Assembly (NCBI GenBank): GCA_007133205.1
Contig: SLND01000040.1
Span: 1-59,064 of the forward strand
Origin: Natronospiraceae bacterium
Lineage (GTDB): Bacteria; Pseudomonadota; Gammaproteobacteria; Natronospirales; Natronospiraceae
Length of the DNA: 59,064 nucleotides
Reading direction: 5' to 3'
In this document: one piece after another, positions 23,438 to 32,692 of the stretch
How the letters are laid out: every line of letters starts with the position of its first letter
Numbering within the stretch: position 1 is the first letter of the stretch
Notes under the pieces: generated by a model
Told to the model about the DNA's origin: nothing
The model's input: only the letters and a program-made list of their open reading frames with translations
Databases searched by the model: none
Made by a program: the position numbers and the translations under genes

Positions 23438-24865
23438 TCAGGTCCAGCCACGGGGGAAACGGATATTGAAACAGTATACCTTTGGTTCGGTCATTTCATT
23501 GAGGACATAGCCGACCCCCTCGCGTCCGATGCCCGAGCCCTTGACGCCTCCGAAGGGCATGGCATCCAGTCGGTAGTCGCTACTGTCGTTGATCATGACC
23601 CCGCCGCATTCCAGGGCATCGGCAATCCGGAAGGCGGTATCCACATTGGAGGTGAAGATTCCGGCCTGGAGGCCATAATCGACGGCATTCGCGCGGGCAA
23701 TGGCCTCATCTTCGTCGCGGAATGGCGAGACGCAGGTGACCGGACCGAAGACTTCCTCCACAGCCACCTCGGCGGTATCCGGTACGTTCTCAAGCACCGT
23801 GGGTGCCAGGAAATTGCCGTCCCTTTCGCCACCAGTGAGGCACCGGGCTCCGGCATCCAGTGCCTCCCGGATACCTTGCTCGACCCGGTCGGCGGCGGCG
23901 CGGTCAATCAGGGGGCCCATGTCGGTATCTTCGGAGCGTTTGTCTCCATAACGTATGCGGCTCATTGCCTCAGCAAACATGTCCCGGGCACGCTCATAAA
24001 TTGACTCGTGGAGTAGCAGGCGCTGCACGTGCAGGCAATTCTGCCCCGCGGCGGCAATCGCACCGCCGACAATCATGGGGATAGCCTGCTCCAGGTCGGC
24101 ATCGTCCATCACGATGGTGGGGGAGTTGCTGCCGAGTTCCATACCATATTTCTTGAGCCCACCACGCTGGATGATTTTCGTGCCTGTCTTCCGTCCGCCG
24201 GTAAAGGAAATCATGCGCACGCGCTCGTCGGTTACCAATGCATCTCCGGCATCGGAGCCGTCGCCGGTGATCACCTGGAGTATGCCTTCCTCCACCCCTG
24301 CATATTCGAAGGCCTCGGCCAGCTTGAGCGCCGACAGGGGCGTCGCCGAATGTGGCTTGACGATGACGGTATTGCCACCGGCGATGGCCGGCCCGACCTT
24401 GTGGCAGACGAGATTGAGGGGATCATTGAAGGGCGTGATCGCGCCAATGACGCCCACCGGAATACGACGGGAATAACCGAAGCGGTTTTCACTGCCCGGG
24501 CGCTGGTCAAAGGCAATGGTATTGCCGACGATACGGCGGGTTTCATCCGCGGAAAGGCGCAGGGTCCAGATGGCACGGGCGACTTCCGAGCGGGCCTCGT
24601 TGATGGTCTTGACCCCTTCGCGCGCTATGGTTTCGACGAAATCCTGGCGATGGTTCTCGACGTAGTCGGCCGCATCGCGCAAGACCCGCATGCGTTCGTG
24701 GACCGGCATTCGGGTTGCGCGCTCTGTCGCATGCGCGGCCCGCCCGACCGCCTCGTGCATTTCCTGTGCGGTATGGCGTGGGACCTGATCGATGACGCTG
24801 TCATCCTGGGGGTCCAGGACATCGATCTGTCGGGGTTTCTTCGCCTTGGGGTCGTTGTTTGCCAT
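23438..24865 (-). CDS. NAD(P)-dependent aldehyde dehydrogenase
   Basis: The 475-residue enzyme is a full-length aldehyde dehydrogenase: Rossmann loop residues TGGRKTG near 222-228, catalytic Glu243 in MELGSN, nucleophile Cys277 in AGQNCLHVQR, and Asn147 in ITPFNDPLN. The ITPFNDPLNLVCHKVGPA run groups it with the lactaldehyde/phosphonoacetaldehyde/non-phosphorylating glyceraldehyde-3-phosphate branch. The substrate cannot be fixed. A glycolaldehyde or lactaldehyde oxidation role would pair with glcDEF in the same window, but this is only inference. The ATG at 24865 was taken over an earlier start at 24898 because the extension lacks similarity. Confidence 0.9.
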   Translation of the reverse strand: MANNDPKAKKPRQIDVLDPQDDSVIDQVPRHTAQEMHEAVGRAAHATERATRMPVHERMRVLRDAADYVENHRQDFVETIAREGVKTINEARSEVARAIWTLRLSADETRRIVGNTIAFDQRPGSENRFGYSRRIPVGVIGAITPFNDPLNLVCHKVGPAIAGGNTVIVKPHSATPLSALKLAEAFEYAGVEEGILQVITGDGSDAGDALVTDERVRMISFTGGRKTGTKIIQRGGLKKYGMELGSNSPTIVMDDADLEQAIPMIVGGAIAAAGQNCLHVQRLLLHESIYERARDMFAEAMSRIRYGDKRSEDTDMGPLIDRAAADRVEQGIREALDAGARCLTGGERDGNFLAPTVLENVPDTAEVAVEEVFGPVTCVSPFRDEDEAIARANAVDYGLQAGIFTSNVDTAFRIADALECGGVMINDSSDYRLDAMPFGGVKGSGIGREGVGYVLNEMTEPKVYCFNIRFPRGWT

Positions 24866-25035
24866 GCCGATCAATTCCCTCGCTGGATTTGCACACAAGA
24901 GCCACGGTCACGCATCAGGCTGATCTGGTCAATCCCGCTGTGCCGGGGCGGAGGGGCTCTGGCACATTCTGTGGTTCGTAGGGCAGTGGCCCCGGGCCTG
25001 GAAGCAAGCGCCACCCACCAGGTCCTTGTGCATGC

Positions 25036-25074
25036 CTGAGACACCCCGGCAGGGAGAGCCGGGGTGTGTCTCAG
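25036..25074 (-). terminator. Strong hairpin at the end of the CocE-type hydrolase gene
   Basis: CTGAGACACCCCGGC (25036-25050) pairs with GCCGGGGTGTGTCTCAG (25058-25074) around a seven-base loop; the second arm includes the stop codon of the gene ending at 25071. No T run follows on the minus strand, so it may act as a stabilising 3' hairpin rather than an intrinsic terminator. The rest of the 205-bp gap to the aldehyde dehydrogenase gene shows nothing else. Confidence 0.5.
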
Positions 25075-27104
25075 AGAAGTTTGCGTTTTATCTTCCGGTC
25101 CAGATTGTGGGAATGCACCCTGCGGTCACCTTCGTAACCATCCATTTCGGTGTGGATGTAGAAATTGTCCGCGTCCGAGGTCAGCACCGTGCGGGTGACT
25201 ACGTCGATGTCCCAGCTCCCCCGCTTCAGGCCGCGGCGCGCGCGATTCTCGCCGCGAACCGTTTGATAGCGGTTTCCGCTGTGGCTGTACCACTCTATGG
25301 TGGAAATGTTCATTGTCAGATTGAGGTCCGGCAGACGGAATGCGCCTTCGTCCTTCTTGATTTCCAGTGTTGAGTGGTCCGAAGACAGGTCACGAGTCAC
25401 AGTCCAGCCATAATCCTGCGGTGCAATGGGTTCGGTGAGGGTTTCTTCGGCACCCTTGGGTTTGGACGGGATGTCCACTACTTCATCCACCGCGTGTGCG
25501 CGCCGTTCGGGAAGCGCCAGATAACAGGCACTGGTATCAAAGGTGAGCCGAGGCGGGCGCGGTGATGGCCAGGCGACCGGCCAGTAGCTGGTGGAAATCG
25601 ATACTCTCAAGCGGTGTCCGGCAGGGAAGCGCTGGGCTACTTCATTCAGGTACACCTTCACGGTATGAAATTGATCTTTTTCGAGAGGTTCAGGCCGATC
25701 GTGTCCATGGCGGTGGGTCAGATTCAGCAGGCCGTACGTGGAGCGGGTCGCTTCGTCGTTTTCCGCTACATCGGATAGACGCACCGCGACCATGGCAACC
25801 GGCTGGTCGGAGGCGACACGCAGGGTTACCACGGGAGCGCCGAGAATCTCCAGGGGAGCGGGCAGAGGCTCGCTGTCAAAGACAAGGGAGCCCCCGTCTT
25901 CCTCGCGCTGGTCGTGGGGCAGGTCCGGGGTGGCGGTGAAGGAACACCAGCGCCCGGCAAACAGGCCGACAGACAGTGGCGACTGAAGGGTGGCGTAGCG
26001 TGTTCCACCGACACCACCGGGGCCGCCGACCCGTCCATTGCGCAGCGGGTATTCCTTCTTCTCGACTTCCGGGGAGGGCCACTGCTTTTCGCCGATCCAG
26101 CGTCCAGGCCTCACCCGAAGCTCGGTTTCCGGGGGTACGGCATCCTGCATCCAGGCACGCAGCATGGGCTCGGCCTCGATTCCGGTTTCGATGTCCTTGA
26201 GCCAGCGGTCCCACCAGCGCAGGGCCTCGCCAAGAAAATCGATGGCCGGACCCGGTTTGCCCTGATGGGGGTACTTGTGACCCCAGGGACCAATCAGTCC
26301 CATTCGGGGAACCCGCAGGTTTTCCAGCATCCGGAATACGGCATTGGAATAACCATCCGCCCATCCGGAGACGGCCATGACCGGCACCTGGACGGCATCG
26401 TAGTTCTCATTGATGGAACCGTGTGCCCAGTAGTCGTCGCGGTACTGGTGTTCGAGCCACTGTTCCAGCCAGAAACCACTCCCGGACATGCGCTCATGCC
26501 ATTGCCGGCGCCAGGATTCACCCACGATCTGCGGGTCGGGCGGCAGGGCCATGTGACTGTACATGATTGACGCCCAGGAAAGATTGTCAGCCAACAGACA
26601 GCCACCCATGTAGTGGATGTCATCGGTATAACGATCATCCGTGGACGACGCGGTGATGATCGCTTGCAGCGCCTGGGGTCGGCGGGCGGCGATCTGCAGA
26701 CCATTGAAACCGCCCCAGGAAATCCCGATCATGCCGACTCGACCATTACACCAGGCCTGTTCCGCAATCCACTGGATGACCGCTTCCCCATCCTCCAGTT
26801 CCTGCGGTGTGTATTCGTCCGTGATCAGGCCTTCCGAGTCTCCGCTGCCACGCAGGTCCACCCGCAGACAGGCGTATCCGTGGCCCGCGAAATAGGCGTG
26901 CATGACATCATCCCGCAGACGCGTGAAATCACGCTTTCGGTAGGGGATGTATTCGAGAATGGCCGGGACCGGGTCAAGCTCGGCGCCCTCCGGAATCCAG
27001 GCACGCGCCGCCAGACGGGTGCCATCGGGGAGGGGAATCCAGAGGTTTTCCGTGGTGTGCACCCGGTACGGAAAGCGATGAACAATCTCGAGGCTTCGAT
27101 TCAT
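25071..27104 (-). CDS. CocE/NonD family hydrolase (X-Pro dipeptidyl-peptidase type)
   Basis: The 677-residue protein is an alpha/beta hydrolase of the S15/CocE family: an N-terminal catalytic domain with nucleophile Ser129 in GISWGG, an Asp in GWADGYSNA and a His in GPWGHKYPHQG. A C-terminal jelly-roll domain (PepX_C) starts around residue 350. Family members hydrolyse X-Pro peptides or esters such as cocaine and cephalosporin-type bonds. There is no signal peptide, so it is cytoplasmic. The C-terminal 200 residues are longer than usual and rich in beta strand. The ATG at 27104 has GGGAG upstream. It lies 54 bases after the ATP-grasp gene in the same direction, which hints that this ligase and hydrolase act on related amide or ester bonds. 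Confidence 0.88.
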   Translation of the reverse strand: MNRSLEIVHRFPYRVHTTENLWIPLPDGTRLAARAWIPEGAELDPVPAILEYIPYRKRDFTRLRDDVMHAYFAGHGYACLRVDLRGSGDSEGLITDEYTPQELEDGEAVIQWIAEQAWCNGRVGMIGISWGGFNGLQIAARRPQALQAIITASSTDDRYTDDIHYMGGCLLADNLSWASIMYSHMALPPDPQIVGESWRRQWHERMSGSGFWLEQWLEHQYRDDYWAHGSINENYDAVQVPVMAVSGWADGYSNAVFRMLENLRVPRMGLIGPWGHKYPHQGKPGPAIDFLGEALRWWDRWLKDIETGIEAEPMLRAWMQDAVPPETELRVRPGRWIGEKQWPSPEVEKKEYPLRNGRVGGPGGVGGTRYATLQSPLSVGLFAGRWCSFTATPDLPHDQREEDGGSLVFDSEPLPAPLEILGAPVVTLRVASDQPVAMVAVRLSDVAENDEATRSTYGLLNLTHRHGHDRPEPLEKDQFHTVKVYLNEVAQRFPAGHRLRVSISTSYWPVAWPSPRPPRLTFDTSACYLALPERRAHAVDEVVDIPSKPKGAEETLTEPIAPQDYGWTVTRDLSSDHSTLEIKKDEGAFRLPDLNLTMNISTIEWYSHSGNRYQTVRGENRARRGLKRGSWDIDVVTRTVLTSDADNFYIHTEMDGYEGDRRVHSHNLDRKIKRKLL

Positions 27105-27158
27105 GATTCTCCCGGTGTGTAGATTTCAGGGGGTGCAGGCCTGCAGCCCGCGCTTCGT

Positions 27159-28454
27159 TCAGGCCGCGCGATCCGTGAGCTCGAAGTCGAGCCGGTCCCG
27201 GATATAACGGTATTTCTCAAGCAGATCATCCTGATTCCGTCCACCGACAAACAGCTGGGCCAGGCAGAAAGTATAACTGTCCTGGTCCATCATGTCGGAG
27301 AGGTCAGAACCTGTTTCCGCGAGTATCTGAATCTTGGTGCCGGGCACCTCGTTTTCGAGACGCTGCACGGTGGCCTGGTCGGGGACCCTGCGAACCTTCG
27401 AGTCTCCATAGGTACGAAGGAAGAACTTGCCTGCCATATTGAAGTCACCCTGACCTTTTCTGAAGTCCGGCCGCCGGCCCAGTGCCAGGTCCACTGCAAC
27501 CTCATGATTGGAGGTGCCGTCCACCTTCTCAAAAAGATCCGTGTGGGATTCGGAAATGCGCGTATTGACCTCGAGCAACCAGATCTGATTCCGCTTGCGG
27601 TCCCAGAAAAACTCTATATTAAAGGGGGCATTGTTCCAGCCAATGCCTTCCATGAATCGCTTTGCTACTGTCTTCATCTGCTCCTGTGCGCGAAGAGGAA
27701 CAGTGGACGGATACTGGTAACGACCAAAGGATGACCGATTGGCATGGCGGATGGAATCCACCACCCCATAGATTTCCACTTCGCCGTTCCAGGCAAAGCC
27801 CTCAAGGGTGCATTGGCGACCACCGATGATGCTCTCGGCGATGCAGTGACCACCGCCAATCCCCGCAATTTGCTCCGGCAGATTGATCTGGTGGAGGATG
27901 AAGTCAAAGGGCTCTTGGAAGCGGCCGATTTCCGCTCGCATCCTTTCCATCGCGGCATGAAAGTCCGCGGCTTCGTTGATTCGGAACCCGAGGTAGGAAG
28001 AAAAGGATTTGACCGGTTTGATCCAGAACGGATAACCGACTTCCCGTTCCAGGCGTTCCAGCGCATTTTCATCAAACGGATCAAAGGCGGCGAAGGCCGG
28101 GGTGTTTTCGGGCACCAGTCTCGCCTGTTCCAGCCGGCTCCAGTACTTGTGTTCGCAGGTGAGTACGGCACGCAGGGAAGCCGAGGGCAAATCAAACTCC
28201 CGCGCCAGAATCGGCACGATGGTGCTGACCGGGAAGTCGATGTAATGGACGAGACCGTCAATCGACCCCTGAAATTCGTTCAGGCGGCGTCGCGCATCAT
28301 CCAGAATTTCCCGTACTGGATAGTGGCTGCGTTCCACCAGTTCATCCCGGCTGAGGAGGCGATGGAACTGAATTGAGTCCGCGCCGCGGACCTGGCGCAG
28401 CATGTCCAGGTTGAAGTCGTTGAGGCCGAATACGAATATGTTCTTGCGAGCCAT
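27159..28454 (-). CDS. ATP-grasp domain protein
   Basis: The 431-residue protein has an ATP-grasp fold like that of carboxylate-amine ligases and biotin carboxylases. The N-terminal NIFVFGLNDFNLDML strand is a pre-ATP-grasp domain. PFWIKPVKSFSSYLGFRI near residue 145 supplies the ATP-binding Lys, and FNIEFFWDRKRNQIWLLEVNTRISESH near residue 280 supplies the Mg-binding Glu and Asn. It should form an amide or peptide bond via an acyl-phosphate, but the substrates are unknown. The downstream CocE-type hydrolase, 54 bases away, probably belongs to the same transcript. The upstream region is a 170-bp divergent promoter shared with the macro-domain gene. Confidence 0.85.
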   Translation of the reverse strand: MARKNIFVFGLNDFNLDMLRQVRGADSIQFHRLLSRDELVERSHYPVREILDDARRRLNEFQGSIDGLVHYIDFPVSTIVPILAREFDLPSASLRAVLTCEHKYWSRLEQARLVPENTPAFAAFDPFDENALERLEREVGYPFWIKPVKSFSSYLGFRINEAADFHAAMERMRAEIGRFQEPFDFILHQINLPEQIAGIGGGHCIAESIIGGRQCTLEGFAWNGEVEIYGVVDSIRHANRSSFGRYQYPSTVPLRAQEQMKTVAKRFMEGIGWNNAPFNIEFFWDRKRNQIWLLEVNTRISESHTDLFEKVDGTSNHEVAVDLALGRRPDFRKGQGDFNMAGKFFLRTYGDSKVRRVPDQATVQRLENEVPGTKIQILAETGSDLSDMMDQDSYTFCLAQLFVGGRNQDDLLEKYRYIRDRLDFELTDRAA

Positions 28455-28624
28455 GTCTCACCTCCTGCACGACATGCCAGCAACCGATCGTGGCTGTCCA
28501 TCCAGTGTCCGATTTGGTTTCCGGTCAAGGCAATTTCTGGGGTCGTGAGACGGGAGTTCAAGGCATACGGGTACGGGACCGCCCTTGTTAGAATGGGGGG
28601 CGGGCAGAAACGGGAGATGGGGCA

Positions 28625-29161
28625 ATGAAATTGCAGATCGCAGGGGTGACACTGGAGCTGACGCAGGGAGATATCACCCGACAAACGGACCTGGACGCTG
28701 TGGTGAACGCCGCCAATGCCCAGTTGATGCCGGGGGGTGGTGTGGCGGGAGCGATTCATCGGGCTGCCGGACCGGGCCTGGAGGAGGAGTGTCGGTCGCT
28801 GGCGCCGCTGCGACCAGGTCAGGCAGTCATGACGGGCGCGCATGACTTGCCCAACCGCCACGTGATCCATTGCCTTGGCCCGGTCTATGGGGTAGATGAG
28901 CCTTCTGACCAGCTGCTGGCAAGTTGCTATGAACGCGCGATCCAGCTCGCGGAGGATGCAGGCCTGACCAGTATCGGATTTCCGGCCCTGTCTACCGGGG
29001 CCTTCGGCTACCCTACGCGCGATGCGGCCTCGATTGCGATCGACAGCGTGGCACGCGCGGCACGTGCCGCCAATCGCCTCGATCTGATCCGCTTTGTCCT
29101 GTTCTCGCAAGAGGATTACGAGATCCACCGCGAGGTTCTCAGTAATCTGGCAGTGGACTGA
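28625..29161 (+). CDS. Macro domain protein (O-acetyl-ADP-ribose deacetylase type)
   Basis: The 178-residue protein is a single MacroD/YmdB-like macro domain: GDITRQTDLDAVVNAANAQL near residue 15, GGGVAGAIHRAAGPGLEEEC (ligand loop), HVIHCLGPVYG, and SIGFPALSTGAFGYP (second ligand loop). Such enzymes hydrolyse O-acetyl-ADP-ribose or remove ADP-ribose from proteins and nucleic acids. The catalytic-site Asn and Asp of the MacroD class are in place (NAANAQL; GAFGYPTRDAA). It lies upstream of cardiolipin synthase on the same strand and is divergent from the ATP-grasp gene. Confidence 0.92.
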   Translation: MKLQIAGVTLELTQGDITRQTDLDAVVNAANAQLMPGGGVAGAIHRAAGPGLEEECRSLAPLRPGQAVMTGAHDLPNRHVIHCLGPVYGVDEPSDQLLASCYERAIQLAEDAGLTSIGFPALSTGAFGYPTRDAASIAIDSVARAARAANRLDLIRFVLFSQEDYEIHREVLSNLAVD

Positions 29162-29211
29162 CAGGGCCCAATTGTTCGAGCAGCAGAGTGCCCTGGGACA
29201 GGGTGGGCCCG

Positions 29212-30732
29212 ATGAGCATGACCCACCAAGGATTCGGGTACTGCCCGAACCAGGCGCGCATTTCCATTCAAGGTTGCAAGAGGCTGATTGCATTGCTTGA
29301 CCTTCCTGCCTACTGGCCCCTGGTCGTCGCCCTTCTGTCACTCGTCTGTGCGTCCATCGCGGCGGTGCACATCCTCCTCTACAAGCGCGATCACCGTGCT
29401 GCGGTGGCCTGGATGGGACTGGTCTGGTTGCTGCCATTGCTTGGATCCCTGCTGTATCTGATTCTGGGGGTCAATCGGATCAAGCGCCGTGCAAGCACCC
29501 GCCGGGAAGGTGTGCACCGTCGGCAGGGTGGTCCGGAAGTCTCTCATGCTTCGGCGCACGACCTGGAGCGATTCGTCCCGCCGGGGTTACGCCCGCTGTC
29601 CCGCTTGTCCAATCGCGTCTCCCGGCAGCCCCTGCTGGGAGGAAATGCGCTCCGAGCGCTCGTGGACGGAGACGAGGCCTACCCGGAAATGCTGGGAGCC
29701 ATTCGAAGGGCAGAAAAGAGCATGAGTCTGAGCACCTACATTTTCTACAACGACACGGTGGGTCGGGAGTTTGCCGAGGCGCTCGGTCAGGCGGTAGCGC
29801 GCGGGGTAGAGGTCCGGGTGCTGATCGATGCGGTGGGGCTGCGTTATTCCCTGCCGACGATTGAGGGGCCACTCAGTGAACAGGGGGTCCGCATGCGCAA
29901 GTTCATGCCGAACCGACTGCCGTGGACCACGCCCTTCATGAATCTGCGCAACCACCGCAAGATCCTGATCGTGGACGGTCAGTGGGGGTTTTTTGGCGGA
30001 ATGAATATTGGCGAAGGCAATTGTGTCCGGCGCAATCCGGCCCGTCCCATGCATGATCTGCACTTCAGCGTCGAAGGGCCGGTGGTGGCGGAGTTACAGG
30101 AGGTCTTTGCCGAGGACTGGGAGTTTGCAGCAGGCGAAACGCTGGAAGGGCCCTTGTGGTTTCCAGAACCGCGAACACCCGGCGCAACGCTGGCGCGGGT
30201 CGTGGCGGACGGGCCGGATGAGCGCTTCGATACCCTGCGCCAGATCATCACCGGCGCGCTCTCCGTGGCCCGCCACCGGGTTCGGGTGATGACTCCGTAT
30301 TTTCTTCCCGACAGCACACTGGAGGACGCCCTCTGTACTGCGGCCCTGCGGGGAGTCGATGTACATATCCTGTTGCCCGGCAAGAACAATCTTCCGGTCG
30401 TGGACTGGGCCGCCCGTCCTCACCTTGAGCCCCTGCTACGCTGGGGCTGTCGGATATGGTTCAGCGAGGGCAACTTCGACCATTCGAAATTGATGACCGT
30501 CGACGGGGAATGGGCATTGCCGGGCTCGGCAAACTGGGACCCTCGCAGCCTGTCGCTCAATTTCGAGGCCAATGTGGAGTGTTATGACCCCTGGCTGGTA
30601 GCCAGTCTGGATGACTGGTTTGAATCCAGACGCCAGGCCAGTACGGAACTGACCCTGGAGGCGCTGTTGTCCGAACCCCTGCAAAGACGGCTGCGGAATG
30701 GCGTGGCGCGTCTGTTTTCCCCGTACTTGTAG
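29212..30732 (+). CDS. cls: Cardiolipin synthase (phospholipase D family)
   Basis: This membrane enzyme joins two phosphatidylglycerols (or PG and another phospholipid) into cardiolipin. The 506-residue protein has two N-terminal membrane helices (PLVVALLSLVCASIAAVHILL and the following WMGLVWLLPLLGSLLYLILG). Two HKD phospholipase D motifs follow, NHRKILIVDG near residue 245 and DHSKLMTVDGEWALPGSANWDPRS near residue 425. The length is normal for ClsA-type synthases. The start is not certain: the ATG at 29212 has a GGGTGGG upstream, but an ATG two codons later or an internal TTG near the first helix are possible. Confidence 0.92.
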   Translation: MSMTHQGFGYCPNQARISIQGCKRLIALLDLPAYWPLVVALLSLVCASIAAVHILLYKRDHRAAVAWMGLVWLLPLLGSLLYLILGVNRIKRRASTRREGVHRRQGGPEVSHASAHDLERFVPPGLRPLSRLSNRVSRQPLLGGNALRALVDGDEAYPEMLGAIRRAEKSMSLSTYIFYNDTVGREFAEALGQAVARGVEVRVLIDAVGLRYSLPTIEGPLSEQGVRMRKFMPNRLPWTTPFMNLRNHRKILIVDGQWGFFGGMNIGEGNCVRRNPARPMHDLHFSVEGPVVAELQEVFAEDWEFAAGETLEGPLWFPEPRTPGATLARVVADGPDERFDTLRQIITGALSVARHRVRVMTPYFLPDSTLEDALCTAALRGVDVHILLPGKNNLPVVDWAARPHLEPLLRWGCRIWFSEGNFDHSKLMTVDGEWALPGSANWDPRSLSLNFEANVECYDPWLVASLDDWFESRRQASTELTLEALLSEPLQRRLRNGVARLFSPYL

Positions 30733-30762
30733 GCCAAGGCCCCTTGCCCCGCGGAGGCTCCC

Positions 30763-31278
30763 GTGACCCTGAGCATTGACCAGCTTTCCATTCCCGGCGC
30801 GACAGGCGGCATCGGATTGTCCCGCTGCCCGGGCGCCGGAGTGTCCTGGTTCGACCGGGATCAGGGACTGCGACAGGATCTGGAAGCGATTGTGCGTTGG
30901 GGGGCGACTGGAATCCTCAGCCTGAACCAGGTTTCCGAGCTGCGCTGGCTGGGTCTGGAGCACCTGGGTGACGCGGTGCGGGAGTCGAATCTTGTCTGGT
31001 GGCACTGCCCGGTCATTGACTTCGGGGCGCCGGGTCAGGACTTCGAGGCGGAGTGGCGGAAGGCCGGGCCAGCTATCCAGGATCGTCTGGATGCAGGAGA
31101 ACGCATACTGATTCACTGCCTTGCGGGCCTGGGTCGCGCCGGCACGGTTTCAGCGCGAATCCTGATGGAGCGGGGCCTGGAGGCTGGCGAGGCGATTCGT
31201 CGGGTGCGTGCGGCGCGCCCCGGAAGCATCCAGAGTGATGACCAATTCCGCTACCTGGTCGATCGACAGTGGCGATAG
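30763..31278 (+). CDS. Dual-specificity protein phosphatase (CDKN3-like)
   Basis: The 171-residue protein is a cysteine-dependent phosphatase of the PTP/DSP superfamily. The P-loop HCLAGLGRAGT holds the nucleophile Cys119 and Arg125, and a likely general acid is Asp86 in CPVIDFGAP. The sequence resembles the CDKN3 branch, with the upstream WWHCPVIDF and a short N-terminal part. It starts at a GTG with CGGAGG five bases upstream, 30 bases after cls, so it may be cotranscribed. The natural substrate (phosphoprotein, phosphoinositide or phosphatidylglycerophosphate) is unknown; the cls neighbour makes the last possible, since some PTP-like enzymes are PGP phosphatases. Confidence 0.85.
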   Translation: MTLSIDQLSIPGATGGIGLSRCPGAGVSWFDRDQGLRQDLEAIVRWGATGILSLNQVSELRWLGLEHLGDAVRESNLVWWHCPVIDFGAPGQDFEAEWRKAGPAIQDRLDAGERILIHCLAGLGRAGTVSARILMERGLEAGEAIRRVRAARPGSIQSDDQFRYLVDRQWR

Positions 31279-31406
31279 GGCGGCCTCCGATGGATCCTGG
31301 GGGTTTCCGGAACCCGTGGCGGGCACAAGGGTCACAGTCCCAAACAATGAAAACCCCCGCGATTCTCCCCAAGAGGATCTGAGCTTCAATTCGGAGACAT
31401 GCAAGG

Positions 31407-32630
31407 ATGAATTACACGAAGGCGGCATTTGTTGCATTGCCGGTGCTGGCTTTGGCCGGCGCCTGGTGGATCATGAGTGCGGGTCCGGATCGTGACCGTC
31501 CCGGCCCGGATGCGGATCGCGAGCGTGCGGCCGCCGTCGAGGTCGGCAGGGTAAGCAGGCAGGATATCAAGGACATCGCGGAATATACCGGGACATTGCG
31601 GGCGCGCAGTGAATTCACCCTGGCTCCCCGGGTCAGTGGGCGAATCAGATCCCTGCGGGTGGATATCGGGGATACGGTGGAGAAAGGGGATATCGTAGCG
31701 GAGCTCGACGACGAGGAGTTCGCGCTGGAAGTGGACGAAGCCCGGGCCGCATTGGACGTGGCAAGGGCCGAGCTTGAGGATGCCGAAGCACGCCGTGATG
31801 TACGCGAGCGTGAGTTCGAACGCCTGGAAAGGCTCCGCGAACAGGGTGTCGTCTCTGAGGAAGAGTATGACGTGGGTGCTTCCGAGGCGGCGGCCGCGCG
31901 GGCGAATGTGAGGGTCCAGAATTCCGTGGTGGCCCAACGTCAGGCAGCGCTGCGGGCTGCGGAAGTGCGCAGGGAATATACCCGGATCCGGGCAGAATGG
32001 AACGGGGAAGGCGGTTCGGACGTACGCTACGTCGGGGAGCGCCATGTGGATGAGGGGGCGAACATCTCCTCCAATGATCCCATCATCTCATTGCTCGATA
32101 TGGACGCCCTGCGCGGTGTGACTTTCGTCGCGGACCGGGATTTTGCCCGCATGCGGCCCGGGCAATCGGTCGAAGTCCAGAGTGATGCCTGGCCGGGCGA
32201 GACCTTCCCGGGGGAAGTGCGCCGAATTTCACCGCAACTTCAGGAGGATACCCGCCAGGCCCGGGTTGAGGTCGATGTGCCCAATGAAGAAGGGCGCCTG
32301 AATCCGGGGTTCTTCGTCACCATGCGCATCACCGTCGAAGAGCTGGAGGATGCTCGTGTCATTCCCCTGGATGCGTTGACCCGGCACGGTGGCGAAAGGG
32401 GAGTCTTCCTGGTCGAAGAACTGGATGCCGAGGAAGCAGGGGAATCCGACGGGGCCGATGGAGAGGAAAGGGAGGCAGACAAGAAGGTGCGATTCGTTCC
32501 CGTAACCGTCGGGGTGCGAACCCGTGATTATGCCCAGATCCTGGATCCGGACATCGAGGGGCAGGTTGTGACCCTGGGGCAGCATCGCCTTGGAGACGGC
32601 AGCCGAATTCGCATTACCGATGAGATATAA
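31407..32630 (+). CDS. RND efflux periplasmic adaptor (membrane fusion protein)
   Basis: The 407-residue protein is a HlyD/AcrA-type adaptor that bridges the inner-membrane RND pump and an outer-membrane channel. An N-terminal membrane or signal segment (residues 7-23) is followed by the lipoyl halves (EFTLAPRVSGRIRSLRVDIGDTVEKGDIVAELD near residue 70 and the ERHVDEGANISSNDP run), a coiled-coil hairpin (about residues 105-190) and the C-terminal beta-barrel part. No lipobox Cys is present. A very acidic linker EELDAEEAGESDGADGEERE is unusual and fits a halophile. It lies 62 bases upstream of the pump gene. No outer-membrane factor is coded nearby. Confidence 0.92.
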   Translation: MNYTKAAFVALPVLALAGAWWIMSAGPDRDRPGPDADRERAAAVEVGRVSRQDIKDIAEYTGTLRARSEFTLAPRVSGRIRSLRVDIGDTVEKGDIVAELDDEEFALEVDEARAALDVARAELEDAEARRDVREREFERLERLREQGVVSEEEYDVGASEAAAARANVRVQNSVVAQRQAALRAAEVRREYTRIRAEWNGEGGSDVRYVGERHVDEGANISSNDPIISLLDMDALRGVTFVADRDFARMRPGQSVEVQSDAWPGETFPGEVRRISPQLQEDTRQARVEVDVPNEEGRLNPGFFVTMRITVEELEDARVIPLDALTRHGGERGVFLVEELDAEEAGESDGADGEEREADKKVRFVPVTVGVRTRDYAQILDPDIEGQVVTLGQHRLGDGSRIRITDEI

Positions 32631-32692
32631 CGCTGCGTTCAGTCTTGCCTGACTTCCATCTTCCTCCGTTTGCGTAATCCCAGGGACCGAGC

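Noticed and set aside
24029-25039. 336-codon plus-strand frame opposite the aldehyde dehydrogenase
   Set aside because: Antisense shadow; no recognisable protein.
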